Source: Paenibacillus_E sp042676385 (GTDB lineage: Bacteria > Bacillota > Bacilli > Paenibacillales > NBRC-103111). From it: a stretch of DNA of 64,000 nt. The stretch is taken from the NCBI RefSeq assembly GCF_042676385.1, contig NZ_JBHTHA010000033.1, positions 238,526 to 302,525 of the forward strand, read 5' to 3'. Under the pieces are notes generated by a model. The model saw only the letters and a list, made by a program, of their open reading frames with translations. It did no database searches and was not told the DNA's origin. Below are positions 31,653 to 40,612 of the stretch, in pieces; the first letter of the stretch is position 1; every line of letters begins with the position of its first letter. The position numbers and the translations under genes were made by a program.

Positions 31653-32777
31653 TCAGTCATTAATGTGAATTAATAAATATTTCGTGTTTTTATCCCAACC
31701 GAGGTCGAAAGGCACGCGATATCGATCCGCTGTATGGGAATTGACAAGCGGATACCCATTATAGTCAAAGCCAACCAGGATCGAAAAATGATCGATATCC
31801 CCATCCATTTCATAAGCAATTAGATCTCCCGGCTTTAATGCCGCAACGGCTCCGCCAGAAAATTTGTCATTTGGCTTAACTACATCCGTAAAATAGCCTT
31901 TGGCTACGAGTCTGCCGTACCCGGAATGCAATAAGAAATCTTTAAATGAATCCGTCCGTACCCAAGCTTGGCTCCCCTCTGAACGGTAATGCCATCCCGA
32001 TTTCATTCGCAGTCCGCCGCCTTCGTCTTTATCCCCGAGCACTTGCGAAGCAAAGTTGGTGCAATCTCCTCCTTGATATGTATAATCCATATACTTTTTA
32101 TTGTACCGATGATCGTTACCGGCCCCCCATGCGGCTCCTGCATATTTATTGGCGTATACTAATGCCCGTTCTCTATTGTAGCCCTTCTTTGCAACATCGC
32201 CCTTTTGAACGGTATACGTTTTGGATTTCAAGAAAGCAGGATTCGGGAAACCATTGAATTCAGGAATTAATTTCGGATTTTCCGTCAGCGGATCGGTATA
32301 CCATTCGCGGTGCACGAACCATTCGCCATTCATTTTCTTTAGCGTCAACGCATGCCTTGTTCCTATGCCGAACAACTGCGGATTATACTTATCTGTATTG
32401 TAGACATAACTTAATTGTAAGCTATGTTTTAATGAAACCTTCGCCAAGTCCCCTTCTTTTTTGATGCGATTAATCTGGATATTGCTTTTTGCCGCGGAAA
32501 AAACGATGCTCCTTTTTTCCGCCCAAGTGTTGATATAATTGCTCCGGAGCAGTTCCTGTTCATAAGCAAACTGGCTTATTTTGTCCGTATTCTCATAAAA
32601 ATGATGAATAGCTTCCGGCTGCCGATCAATTAACAAACGGGTTCTTTCATTGAAAAGTTTGCTTAAAAAAGCTTGTATATCCCGTGTTTCCTGATCTGTG
32701 TCGGCAGCAAAAAGATGAGCAGGACAAAGAAGCATACACCATATGATCATAATCCAATTCAATCGTTTGATTTTCAT
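31653..32777 (-). CDS. Secreted Amidase_6-domain protein
   Basis: A 374-residue exported protein with signal peptide MIIWCMLLCPAHLFA (cleavage about residue 25), an alpha/beta N-terminal region of about 170 residues (FLSKLFNERTRLLI, GTRHALTLKKMNGEWFVHREWYTDP) and a C-terminal amidase_6 domain. The expected active cysteine is C239 in YQGGDCTNFASQVL, with His in DIDHFSILVG and an Asn/His-containing strand LVNSHTADRY completing the papain-like set. Family members are thought to cut peptide or amide bonds in the cell wall and occur in spore formers. It is a minus-strand gene between SpoVB-like and NlpC genes. Confidence 0.85.
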   Translation of the reverse strand: MKIKRLNWIMIIWCMLLCPAHLFAADTDQETRDIQAFLSKLFNERTRLLIDRQPEAIHHFYENTDKISQFAYEQELLRSNYINTWAEKRSIVFSAAKSNIQINRIKKEGDLAKVSLKHSLQLSYVYNTDKYNPQLFGIGTRHALTLKKMNGEWFVHREWYTDPLTENPKLIPEFNGFPNPAFLKSKTYTVQKGDVAKKGYNRERALVYANKYAGAAWGAGNDHRYNKKYMDYTYQGGDCTNFASQVLGDKDEGGGLRMKSGWHYRSEGSQAWVRTDSFKDFLLHSGYGRLVAKGYFTDVVKPNDKFSGGAVAALKPGDLIAYEMDGDIDHFSILVGFDYNGYPLVNSHTADRYRVPFDLGWDKNTKYLLIHIND

Positions 32778-32901
32778 AATCCCAACAGATCCTCCGGTAG
32801 AAAGCTACATAATATCGAGAATAGCGCATCTTATTTTGACGCTTACCAAGGGATCTTATCCATGAAAATCGAAATAGCCTCTGAGTAAAGCTGCTGACAA
32901 C

Positions 32902-32940
32902 AAAAAAGCAGCCGGGGAAAATTCGTCCCGAACTGCCTTT
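32902..32940 (-). terminator. Terminator of the NlpC/P60 gene
   Basis: On the minus strand an imperfect stem closed by GCAG/CTGC is followed by TTTTTTG, 20 bases after the NlpC/P60 stop. Confidence 0.6.
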
Positions 32941-32960
32941 GTCTGTGAACATATTCGCGT

Positions 32961-33560
32961 CTAGCCAGGGATTACTCTTCTGGCAAGCAGGTAATGCTGG
33001 TACCAATATTCGCCTTCTTTTTTATCCTTATGAATATTACTAATGATGACTCCAGTTCCTTGTTCATAAGTATGAAGAATATGCCCATCCCCCATATAAA
33101 TGCCGACATGCCGCACTTTATTTAATCCAGTCTCGTTGGGGAAATCTTCATCGGAGAAAAACATGACATCCCCTTTGCGCAAATTAATAAATGGAATTTC
33201 TTGTCCCTGCACAGCCTGTTCTCTAGCGTTATAGCCTAATTTAATCCCTTGCTTCGCATAAAGATATTGTACGTAAGAAGAACAATCGAATGCTTTGTCA
33301 TTAAATCTCTCTGCACCATAGACATAGGGCGCTCCGATATAACGAACCCCCTCCGAAATAATCGCATCAGCGGTTTTTTCCCATTGAGCCTGATCAGTCG
33401 CTTCATTAATCTTTATAGGTCTCACATCATTAGCGGCATAGGGTTTAGTCCCATCGGTTCCATCAGTTCCTTTTTTTAAACTGCAAGCGGATAATCCTCC
33501 AAAGAGAATCGTAGGGACTACTACCATTTTAATTATATTTTTACATAATCTTTTGATCAT
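32961..33560 (-). CDS. NlpC/P60 family lipoprotein
   Basis: A 199-residue lipoprotein with lipobox LSAC (C26), a Gly/Asp/Thr linker (KKGTDGTDGTKP) and an NlpC/P60 cysteine peptidase domain. The catalytic residues are C93 in FDCSSYVQYLY, H151 in VRHVGIYMG, and a polar third residue near H163 (GHILHTYEQ). Such enzymes hydrolyse the D-Glu-(meso)-DAP bond of peptidoglycan stem peptides outside the cell. The segment GVRYIGAPYVYGAERF is the usual lead into the active site. It has its own terminator and probably its own promoter. Confidence 0.92.
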   Translation of the reverse strand: MIKRLCKNIIKMVVVPTILFGGLSACSLKKGTDGTDGTKPYAANDVRPIKINEATDQAQWEKTADAIISEGVRYIGAPYVYGAERFNDKAFDCSSYVQYLYAKQGIKLGYNAREQAVQGQEIPFINLRKGDVMFFSDEDFPNETGLNKVRHVGIYMGDGHILHTYEQGTGVIISNIHKDKKEGEYWYQHYLLARRVIPG

Positions 33561-33632
33561 ATAACCACCTCCAACGGGTAGTTATATTGTGATTATTCAG
33601 GTGAAAATCTATTCTGAGTAATTGGTGGATAT

Positions 33633-33839
33633 TTAACTATAAGGCAGATAAGAATCTTTTGGGATCAGCAAACTGGCGATGAAGTAAAGAAGCACTGTGG
33701 TACCAAAGCTGAAGAATGCTGAAATTACCAAAACGAGACGGATGAGCGTAGAATCAACACCTAAATATTGAGCGATCCCTCCGCAAATTCCTGTCAATCG
33801 GCTGTCTGTTGTCGAACGAAATATTTTTTTCATGTTCAT
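33633..33839 (-). CDS. PspC-domain membrane protein
   Basis: A 68-residue protein consisting only of a PspC domain: the basic opening KKIFRSTTDSRLTGICGGIAQYLGVDSTLIRL followed by a single hydrophobic helix (VLVISAFFSFGTTVLLYFIASLLIP). PspC proteins sense or relieve membrane stress; stand-alone copies in Firmicutes are often part of envelope-stress operons. The AGGAG-like site GAGAGGAGAA lies before the start. No PspA or PspB gene is nearby. Confidence 0.9.
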   Translation of the reverse strand: MNMKKIFRSTTDSRLTGICGGIAQYLGVDSTLIRLVLVISAFFSFGTTVLLYFIASLLIPKDSYLPYS

Positions 33840-34005
33840 TTTCTCCTCTCAATTTATGATTTCGACTGTGAAAGAGTCGGTAACATCTTGTCTTTCATGT
33901 CTTTATTGTAAGGGATCTGCGAGTTCGGGAAAACAGACTGACGACGGTGTTGCATGCTGGTCCTAAGTCGGGGATCGCGCTTGACTTGGGGCGAAGACAG
34001 TTGAT

Positions 34006-34617
34006 TTATGATTTATCAACATCAATAAGGGGTAATTCTTTTTTCCTTGCTTTATAAGTTAAATATCGGCTCGTTGCAACAGCGCCTATTGTCCCGCAAA
34101 TGATATCCCACATTGTATCGAGGAGGCTTCCTTGTTGGGAATTAAGCCCGAATAACCAGTCTGTGGTAAACTCATAAATTTCCCAACAACCGGCCATTGC
34201 AACGGCGAAAAAGAAACTGAACCATATCGCGATTTTGGATTGGAACCTGAGTATATCTGCATTCGTATTGATTTTTATGAAAAACAGAAGTCCGACAAAG
34301 CAAAGGATCACCCCCGAAAACAAATGCTCGATTTTATCCAAATAAGGAATGACGCTATAAAATCCAAACTCATTTCCCAAAAACATCGCAACAAAGATGA
34401 AGAGCAATATGGAAAAACGCAGTGCGGGAAACATGTTGGCCTTCGTATATTTAATTAAAGTCCGGATTAGAGCCAATACGGCAATAATTAATATCGCCTC
34501 GAAAACCTTTGCATGGATGCCCTTAACTAGAAAATAAAAAAAGCAAACGGCTGCAAGCGCGTATAACGCAACCTCCAAGTAATCATTCCATTTGTCTTTT
34601 GGCGAATGCTTGATCAT
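34006..34617 (-). CDS. DUF2238 (YjdF-like) membrane protein
   Basis: A 203-residue protein with about six membrane helices. Conserved motifs of the DUF2238 family are present: DKIEHLFSGVILCFVG, FAVAMAGCWEIYEFTTDWLFGLNSQQG and LLDTMWDIICGTIGA, which carry acidic and aromatic residues within or near the membrane. Biochemical function is unknown. It is transcribed alone, divergent from the membrane protein at 34780, with GGGAGGGG before the start. Confidence 0.8.
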   Translation of the reverse strand: MIKHSPKDKWNDYLEVALYALAAVCFFYFLVKGIHAKVFEAILIIAVLALIRTLIKYTKANMFPALRFSILLFIFVAMFLGNEFGFYSVIPYLDKIEHLFSGVILCFVGLLFFIKINTNADILRFQSKIAIWFSFFFAVAMAGCWEIYEFTTDWLFGLNSQQGSLLDTMWDIICGTIGAVATSRYLTYKARKKELPLIDVDKS

Positions 34618-34723
34618 ATGAACCCCTCCCTTACCAGTTTTAGTATAGTATTCCTGCTTTTATATTTTGCAAAAATCGAAAATCCAATCATCCGAAATAG
34701 GAAGATCTCAATAACCAATTGGA

Positions 34724-34750
34724 TTGAGAGTGGAAGTCATGGGGTATAAT
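34724..34750 (+). promoter_or_regulatory. Possible promoter of the gene at 34780
   Basis: TATAAT (34745-34750) is a perfect -10. TTGAGA (34724-34729) is 15 bases upstream, slightly short. It lies at the end of a palindromic stretch, CTCAAT ... ATTGAG. Confidence 0.4.
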
Positions 34751-34779
34751 AACTACAAATTTGGTGAGGAGGAACTACC

Positions 34780-35448
34780 GTGGGTACAGGGCAACTACAG
34801 CAATTGGAGCAGATCACCAAACTCCATGAGAGAGTAACTAACGTTTCTAAAGATTATTGGATGCATTATTCCAACTTGAATACATGGCAATTTTGGGTCG
34901 CAGTAGCATTTCTCATCGTGCCATTAGTGGCGTTGTACTTTTTAATTGACAGAAGGAAGGCCTTACTCATTGGGTTCTTTGGGTTAAATATACACGTATG
35001 GTTCCATTACGCAGATATATTTTGCGTTATGCACGGTTTGGTCACTTACCCGTATAAAATGATGCCTTTCTTTCCTGCAAGTGTGGCATTGGATACATCC
35101 TTAATTCCAGTGACATTTATGCTGTTGTATCAATGGACTTTGAATAAAAACAAAAATTATTACCTCTATGCAACCGCATATTCGTTGTTTCTTTCATTTT
35201 TGTTTAAACCGGCATTAATCACTTTTGGACTTTTTCGTATCTACAAAGGGATGAATTATTTTTACATATTTATGATTTACGTGATAGTCTTTGTAATCGC
35301 CAAATGGATAACGAATCTTTTTATACATTTTCAAAAAGAAATGCGTCAAATCGATCAAGCCAGAGGTGCTGATCCGATCGAAGCTACAATCATGAATAGT
35401 GAGAGGTTCAGTATTAAAAGGTTGTTTAAAAAAGAGAAAGCAAAATAA
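34780..35448 (+). CDS. CBO0543-like multi-pass membrane protein
   Basis: A 222-residue protein starting at GTG with GAGGAGG upstream. It has about five hydrophobic segments preceded by a polar N-terminal helix (LQQLEQITKLHERVTNVSKDYWMHYSNL) and ends in a basic tail (RLFKKEKAK). Conserved-looking polar residues lie in the membrane part (NIHVWFHYADIF). It resembles the uncharacterised CBO0543 family of spore formers. Function is unknown. It is a single gene with a strong terminator. Confidence 0.65.
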   Translation: MGTGQLQQLEQITKLHERVTNVSKDYWMHYSNLNTWQFWVAVAFLIVPLVALYFLIDRRKALLIGFFGLNIHVWFHYADIFCVMHGLVTYPYKMMPFFPASVALDTSLIPVTFMLLYQWTLNKNKNYYLYATAYSLFLSFLFKPALITFGLFRIYKGMNYFYIFMIYVIVFVIAKWITNLFIHFQKEMRQIDQARGADPIEATIMNSERFSIKRLFKKEKAK

Positions 35449-35456
35449 GATCATCC

Positions 35457-35499
35457 GGCTGACAACGAGCAAGGGGAAACATGTTGTCAGCCTTTTTTT
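35457..35499 (+). terminator. Rho-independent terminator
   Basis: The arms ggctgacaac and gttgtcagcc pair perfectly across a 16-base loop and run into T7. Confidence 0.92.
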
Positions 35500-35555
35500 G
35501 TGCTAAGTTAGAGGGAGTAAATAAATGAGCGCATGCATCTAATATCCATGGCATA

Positions 35556-35569
35556 TGTAAGCGCAATCA
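35556..35569 (+). promoter_or_regulatory. cre site (CcpA) before the sugar ABC operon
   Basis: TGTAAGCGCAATCA matches 13 of 14 positions of the CcpA consensus TGWAANCGNTNWCA. It lies 67 bases before the lipoprotein gene, so the operon is probably under carbon catabolite repression. Confidence 0.65.
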
Positions 35570-35636
35570 AATTTGATAGCATGAGGATATCAACAATATA
35601 CAGATGTTGAAACAAAATTAGGGAGGTTCAAACAAG

Positions 35637-36959
35637 ATGAAGAAACTAGCAAGTGCCGCGATACTTTCGGCGCTATCCTTGTCCATCGCTTTGACAGGAT
35701 GTTCCCAAAGGCCGGAATCGGCATCAACCAAGCCCGCAGATACAACGAAACCGGCGGAGTCGCCGAAAAGCACAGCTGCAGCAGCAGGTGGTGGCATTAA
35801 GAAGAGAATTACTGTTTACGGTACAACGAACGATAAGCCTGTTCAAGAAGTGTATAAACAAATTGCAAACGATTACATCAAGGATAACCCGAATATCGAT
35901 GTTGATTTGGAATTCCCGGGCAGCGAGTATGAAAATATGATGAAAGTAAAAATGGCGGCTAACGATTTACCGGATATATTCGATACTCACGGCTGGGCCG
36001 TCATCCGATACGGCAAATATTTGGCCGATCTCAAGGATCAACCGTGGACGTCGCAAATGACCGATACGATTAAGGATGTCGTTACGGATAAAGCCGGCAA
36101 AGTCCATGCGCTAGTCTTGAGCGAAGCGAAGGACGGCTTAACCTACAATGTCGATCTTTTGAAAAAATACAATATCGAGCCGCCGAAAACGTTCGATGAA
36201 TTGATGGCGGCTGCCGGAAAGCTGAAAGCGGAAAGTAACGGCGAGGTGACGCCATTTTACTTCTCCGGCATCGACGACTGGATGATCGGACAATTTTTCG
36301 ACTATTTTGCAACCTCACTTCTTGTAAGTCCGAAGCAAAATGAAGCACAAAACCTGCTCGATAATAAAGTGGATTGGAACAAATGGAACCCGCTGCCGGA
36401 GAAATTCCTGGAGATGTCGAAGAAAGGTTATATGAATAAAGATGTCTTGACGGCCAAATATAGCGATCTGTCGACTCTTTTTGCACAAGGAAAAGTTGCT
36501 TTCACCCTTCTAGGACCTTCCTTTGCGGATGAAGTGCATAAAGTGAATCCGAACGTAAAAATCGGATTTATGCCGGTTCCATCGATGGCAGCAGGAGACG
36601 AGCCTAACTTCTCCGGCGGGGAAAGATATACGATGGGTGTTTTCAAAGACAGCAAAAATTTGGATGAAGCAAAAAAATTGGTCGCCTTCTTTGCAAAGCC
36701 TGAAAATATGGCGAAATTCGCTAATGTGACCAAGCTTCCTCCGGGTCTGAAGGGTGTCACGGCCCAGCATGAATTTACGGAGTATTACGATAAATATGCA
36801 AATGTACGTGTATTCCCGTACTTTGACCGGGTGTACCTGCCCAATGGCATGTGGGATGTTCTTTGCAAGACTGGATCTGCCCTATTGGCCGGTCAAGTAA
36901 CGCCACAGCAATATTCGGACAAAATGAAGCAAGAAGTCGAGCGCTTAAGGAACAAGTAA
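35637..36959 (+). CDS. ABC sugar transporter substrate-binding lipoprotein (SBP family 1)
   Basis: A 440-residue extracellular binding protein with lipobox LTGC (C22) and a Thr/Pro/Ala linker. The mature part follows the MalE/UgpB-type fold (RITVYGTTNDKPVQEVYKQIANDY, AANDLPDIFDTHGWA, LVSPKQNEAQ, GKVAFTLLGPS). It captures an oligosaccharide for the two permeases that follow. No ATPase gene is in the operon, so a shared MsmX-type ATPase elsewhere is presumably used, as is common in this group. A stem-loop separates it from the permease genes. A cre site lies upstream. Confidence 0.92.
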   Translation: MKKLASAAILSALSLSIALTGCSQRPESASTKPADTTKPAESPKSTAAAAGGGIKKRITVYGTTNDKPVQEVYKQIANDYIKDNPNIDVDLEFPGSEYENMMKVKMAANDLPDIFDTHGWAVIRYGKYLADLKDQPWTSQMTDTIKDVVTDKAGKVHALVLSEAKDGLTYNVDLLKKYNIEPPKTFDELMAAAGKLKAESNGEVTPFYFSGIDDWMIGQFFDYFATSLLVSPKQNEAQNLLDNKVDWNKWNPLPEKFLEMSKKGYMNKDVLTAKYSDLSTLFAQGKVAFTLLGPSFADEVHKVNPNVKIGFMPVPSMAAGDEPNFSGGERYTMGVFKDSKNLDEAKKLVAFFAKPENMAKFANVTKLPPGLKGVTAQHEFTEYYDKYANVRVFPYFDRVYLPNGMWDVLCKTGSALLAGQVTPQQYSDKMKQEVERLRNK

Positions 36960-36977
36960 CAGGGATCCATGTTTAAG

Positions 36978-37001
36978 GCGGGGGGGCGATTGTCCCCCCT
37001 C
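36978..37001 (+). other. Intercistronic stem-loop between binding protein and permease genes
   Basis: A run of seven G (36980-36986) pairs with six C (36994-36999) across a short loop, in the 80-base gap after the lipoprotein gene. Such structures often protect the upstream mRNA so that binding protein exceeds permease; that role is inferred. Confidence 0.6.
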
Positions 37002-37039
37002 TTGACGAACACGATTAAACGAATATCGGAGGAGTGAAC

Positions 37040-37987
37040 ATGTCGGTAAAAGAAACGATTCAAGTAAATATACCGGCTGCTGTGAATCGGAAGAAACAAA
37101 GCGGTTTGAGTAGAATATTGGGTTCCGCATCCATTTTGAATATCTTATATATACCGGCCTTCGTCTTGTTTTGTATGTTCATTTTTTATCCGTTCTTCAA
37201 GGGGATACAGATCTCCTTTACGAATTGGAACGGTTATTCCCAGACCTATAAATGGGTGGGCTTTACTAATTATCATCGCATGGTATCCGATCCCGATATT
37301 GCTAAAGTCATCCGGAATACGTTCATTTACGGTTTAGGGAGCGCGTTCTTGCAAAATATCATCGGCCTCGCCTACGCGCTGTTTTTAAACCAAAAGATAC
37401 GGCTAAAAGGATTAACGAGAACAATCGTTTATTTGCCTGCAATTATTAGCCCGCTGATCATGGGATACATCTGGTACTTCTTCTTTCAGTTCAAGGGAGG
37501 AGCCATTAACGATATCATTTTGTTATTTACAGACCAGCCAATTAATTTATTGGGAAATCCCAATCTGAACGTGTGGCTCATCACTTTCGTGAACACCTAT
37601 CAGTATTTAGGCATAGCCATGGTCATTTATCTTGCCGGGCTTCAAACCATCCCCAAGGATTATTACGAGGCGGCGACCATTGATGGCGCAAACGCATTTT
37701 ATAAATTTATCCATGTCACTTGGCCTTTGCTCGCTCCATCCGTAACGATTAGTATTGTGCTTAATGTGATAGGAGGCTTGCAATTGTTCGATGTGATATC
37801 GGCGTTGACCAATAGCGGACCAGGTTATTCGTCGGCCTCGCTTTCCACACTCACTTATCTGCTCTATTTCGGCAGAGAGGACGCCGGCTATGCGGCTGCA
37901 ATTGGCATTCTCATGTTTGTGATTATATCCGTCATCAGCATCGTGATATTGTTGTACTTAAGACGCAGGGAGGTAGGGGCATCATGA
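37040..37987 (+). CDS. ABC sugar transporter permease, MalF type
   Basis: A 315-residue permease with six membrane helices. The EAA loop reads YYEAATIDGANAFYKFIHVTWPLLAPS, which contacts the ATPase. The N-terminal stretch SILNILYIPAFVLFCMFIFYPFFKGIQISFTNW is typical of MalF-like sugar permeases. Its TGA overlaps the ATG of the next permease gene, so the two are coupled and form the channel. CGGAGGAG precedes the chosen ATG. Confidence 0.93.
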   Translation: MSVKETIQVNIPAAVNRKKQSGLSRILGSASILNILYIPAFVLFCMFIFYPFFKGIQISFTNWNGYSQTYKWVGFTNYHRMVSDPDIAKVIRNTFIYGLGSAFLQNIIGLAYALFLNQKIRLKGLTRTIVYLPAIISPLIMGYIWYFFFQFKGGAINDIILLFTDQPINLLGNPNLNVWLITFVNTYQYLGIAMVIYLAGLQTIPKDYYEAATIDGANAFYKFIHVTWPLLAPSVTISIVLNVIGGLQLFDVISALTNSGPGYSSASLSTLTYLLYFGREDAGYAAAIGILMFVIISVISIVILLYLRRREVGAS

Positions 37988-38799
37988 AAAAGCGTTCCAT
38001 TTGGTTCGATATGGTTGCCCTGTCCGTATGTTTCATTCATATACTTCCTTTTTATATTCTGCTTACTACTTCCTTTAAAGCTGTCGACGATCTAACCTCC
38101 AAATGGATCTCTCCCGGATATTTATATTTAGATAATTTCACTAACGCATGGAAAGAAGCCCACTTGGGAACAGCCTTTACCAACAATTTGTTCATTACCT
38201 TATGTGCAGGGGTTCTTATTGTTTTGCTTGGCTCCATTGCTTCTTACCCTTTGGCACGGCATCAAACGCGTATCAATAAAATCATGTATACGCTTTTCGT
38301 CTCCGCCTTGATTGTGCCGCCTTTAATGACATTGGTTCCTCTCTATAAGTTCATGGTGGATATCGGAGGCATGAACCATTTCTGGGGGATCATTTTGCTT
38401 CATGTTACCTTCAGTTTGCCGATGACCATTTTTCTTTATACCGGATTTATCAGTTCCATTCCATTCGAAATTGATGAAGCCGCACTGATTGATGGGGCCG
38501 GGCGCTTTGCTTTATTTTATCGGATCCTCTTGCCTCTGCTGAAGCCGATAACGGCTACGGTTATCATCCTTAATTGCCTCAGAATTTGGAACGACTACCA
38601 GCTATCCCTGTTCTTTCTGCAAAAGCCCGAAATTAGGACGATTACTGTCGCACTGTCCGGTTTCTTCGGCCAATACAACAATAATATCGGTTGGGTAGCC
38701 GCCGGATCGTTGATGGGCGCCATACCGATTACCCTCGTTTATTTATTCCTGCAGAGATACTTCATAAGCGGACTATCATCCGGCGCCGTTAAAGGATAA
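37984..38799 (+). CDS. ABC sugar transporter permease, MalG type
   Basis: A 271-residue permease with six membrane helices and the EAA loop PFEIDEAALIDGAGRFALFYRILLPLLKP. The opening HILPFYILLTTSFKAVDDL and the ending RYFISGLSSGAVKG are standard for MalG-like partners. It pairs with the upstream MalF-type permease. It is followed by 72 bases before the kinase gene without a terminator, so the regulator genes may be read through from the same transcript. Confidence 0.93.
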   Translation: MKKRSIWFDMVALSVCFIHILPFYILLTTSFKAVDDLTSKWISPGYLYLDNFTNAWKEAHLGTAFTNNLFITLCAGVLIVLLGSIASYPLARHQTRINKIMYTLFVSALIVPPLMTLVPLYKFMVDIGGMNHFWGIILLHVTFSLPMTIFLYTGFISSIPFEIDEAALIDGAGRFALFYRILLPLLKPITATVIILNCLRIWNDYQLSLFFLQKPEIRTITVALSGFFGQYNNNIGWVAAGSLMGAIPITLVYLFLQRYFISGLSSGAVKG

Positions 38800-38871
38800 G
38801 CAAACCCGCTCTTTCCTACTTGATCTGTCTAGGCTAATATGAAAATAGATCCAGTAGGAGGAGACACCCAG

Positions 38872-40608
38872 ATGAAAAAGACAATGTCAATTCGATCGAA
38901 GCTGATCATTTTGTATTTGATAACCGTTATCATACCCGTTGTCATTATCATTTTTGTGCTGCCCTACTACTATAAAAATTTGTTCGTCAAGCAGACGACG
39001 TTACTTTCCGAAGGAACTCTAACATCGTTGACTCGCAATGTGGAAATGTATCTGGATGATTTGGAGCGGCTTACGATTACGCCTTATTTGAACGATGATG
39101 TGATGACAGCATTGAAACTGAAAGCCAGCGACCGATACGGGGAAGCCAGCGAATATTCCAAATATATGGCGGAAAAAGCTTTTCGGCAAACGCTGCCGAA
39201 ACAGTTTACAAATCCGAGGCAGGACATTTTGGGAACGATCCTGCTGCCTGAAGACGGCTCGGTGTACGTCGTCACTTCCGTTGACAGTTCGATTCCTGTC
39301 CCGAATTATGCTTACAAGCAGCAATCATGGTATCAGAAGGCGCTGGAAAAGGACGGCAATGTCGCCTACATCAGCAAGCATAAGCAAGATTATTTGGAGC
39401 GGGACCCCCCTAGACAAGTTTTCTCCATATCTCGCTTAATCAAGGATCCCGATTCCGGAAAGCCGTTAGGCGTGATCATGGCAGACGCGGCCAACATTGT
39501 CCTGGAGAAGATCATTGGGGACGTGAAGTTCAATGTGACGACGATTATTGCCGTTCTGGATGAGAATAAGCAGCCGCTCTATTCCAACTATCCGTTGAAG
39601 GAGCAAATGCGTTTGCAATTAGTTGACGGCAAGGTCAACGTCGCGGATGACGGGGACACTTACCGGGTTGTCATCAAGACGATGGAGAAATCAGGATGGA
39701 GCATCGCCGTATTATTTTCGAACCGCGAATTTGAATCGCAATTAACGTGGATATATCTGATCGGAGCGATTTTCGCTGCCGGAGGAACACTATTGACCCT
39801 GTTCTTGAACATCTCGTTAACGCAATGGATCATCAAACCGTTTCGGGATATGGTGCATGTGATGAAAAGCGTGCAGCGTGGCAATTGGGATCGCCAGCTT
39901 GTCGTACGCGGCAAGGATGAGACCGCGCAGCTGGGGATGACGCTGAATATGATGATTACACAGCTGAAAGATATGATCGATCGCGAGTATCGCGCCGTGC
40001 TGGGGCAGAGAAATGCGGAGTACCGAGCCCTGCAGGCGCAAATTCAGCCTCATTTTCTATATAATACCTTGAATGGATTTATCGGATTAAACCGCTCCGG
40101 GCAGAGTCGCCTGTTGGAAAATGCGATTTTATCGCTCAGCAGTATGCTGCGGTATATGCTGGAGCATCAAGATATGGCAACTGTAAAAGAGGAGATTGCC
40201 TTTCTCCAAAAATACGGCGATCTTCAACGAATCCGTTTCGGAGAGAAGCTAACCGTCACGATAGACGTGGATCCGCGAACGGAATCCATCCGACTTCCCA
40301 AGCTTTTGCTTCAGCCGCTAGTGGAAAATGCCATTATTCATGGAATCGAGCCATTGAAAAGGGAGGGGAGTCTCTTGATTCAAGTGCGAATGCTTGAGGA
40401 AAGCGAAGGCCGTGAAAGCCTGACCTTGCAAATCACCATTGTGGACAACGGTGTCGGTTTCGATACCGATAAGGCCGCGAAGAGCGTAGGCATTACCAAC
40501 GTCCAAGAGAGACTTCTGATCTTTCAGCCGGCTGCCCAATTCAATTTGCATAGCGTCATTCATCAAGGGACGAGCGCCGAGATTCTTATACCTTGCCAGG
40601 AGGTGTAA
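38872..40608 (+). CDS. YesM-type sensor histidine kinase
   Basis: A 578-residue membrane kinase. Two membrane helices (about 12-32 and 290-310) bracket a large extracellular Cache-like sensor. They are followed by HAMP (KPFRDMVHVMKSVQRGNWD), the His_kinase domain with H394 in QAQIQPHFLYNTLNG, and HATPase (LLQPLVENAIIHGIEP, DNGVGFD). YesM-type kinases sense carbohydrates or binding-protein complexes outside the cell and pass phosphate to an AraC-type YesN regulator, encoded four bases downstream. It sits directly behind its likely target transporter operon. The start follows AGGAGGA; the upstream ATG at 38839 lacks one. Confidence 0.92.
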   Translation: MKKTMSIRSKLIILYLITVIIPVVIIIFVLPYYYKNLFVKQTTLLSEGTLTSLTRNVEMYLDDLERLTITPYLNDDVMTALKLKASDRYGEASEYSKYMAEKAFRQTLPKQFTNPRQDILGTILLPEDGSVYVVTSVDSSIPVPNYAYKQQSWYQKALEKDGNVAYISKHKQDYLERDPPRQVFSISRLIKDPDSGKPLGVIMADAANIVLEKIIGDVKFNVTTIIAVLDENKQPLYSNYPLKEQMRLQLVDGKVNVADDGDTYRVVIKTMEKSGWSIAVLFSNREFESQLTWIYLIGAIFAAGGTLLTLFLNISLTQWIIKPFRDMVHVMKSVQRGNWDRQLVVRGKDETAQLGMTLNMMITQLKDMIDREYRAVLGQRNAEYRALQAQIQPHFLYNTLNGFIGLNRSGQSRLLENAILSLSSMLRYMLEHQDMATVKEEIAFLQKYGDLQRIRFGEKLTVTIDVDPRTESIRLPKLLLQPLVENAIIHGIEPLKREGSLLIQVRMLEESEGRESLTLQITIVDNGVGFDTDKAAKSVGITNVQERLLIFQPAAQFNLHSVIHQGTSAEILIPCQEV

Positions 40609-40612
40609 ATGG

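Noticed and set aside
37016..37040. Terminator ending the operon after the sugar-binding lipoprotein gene
   Set aside because: The hairpin at 36978-37001 lacks a T-run and the permease genes directly behind belong to the same transporter, so it is more likely an mRNA-stabilising structure.
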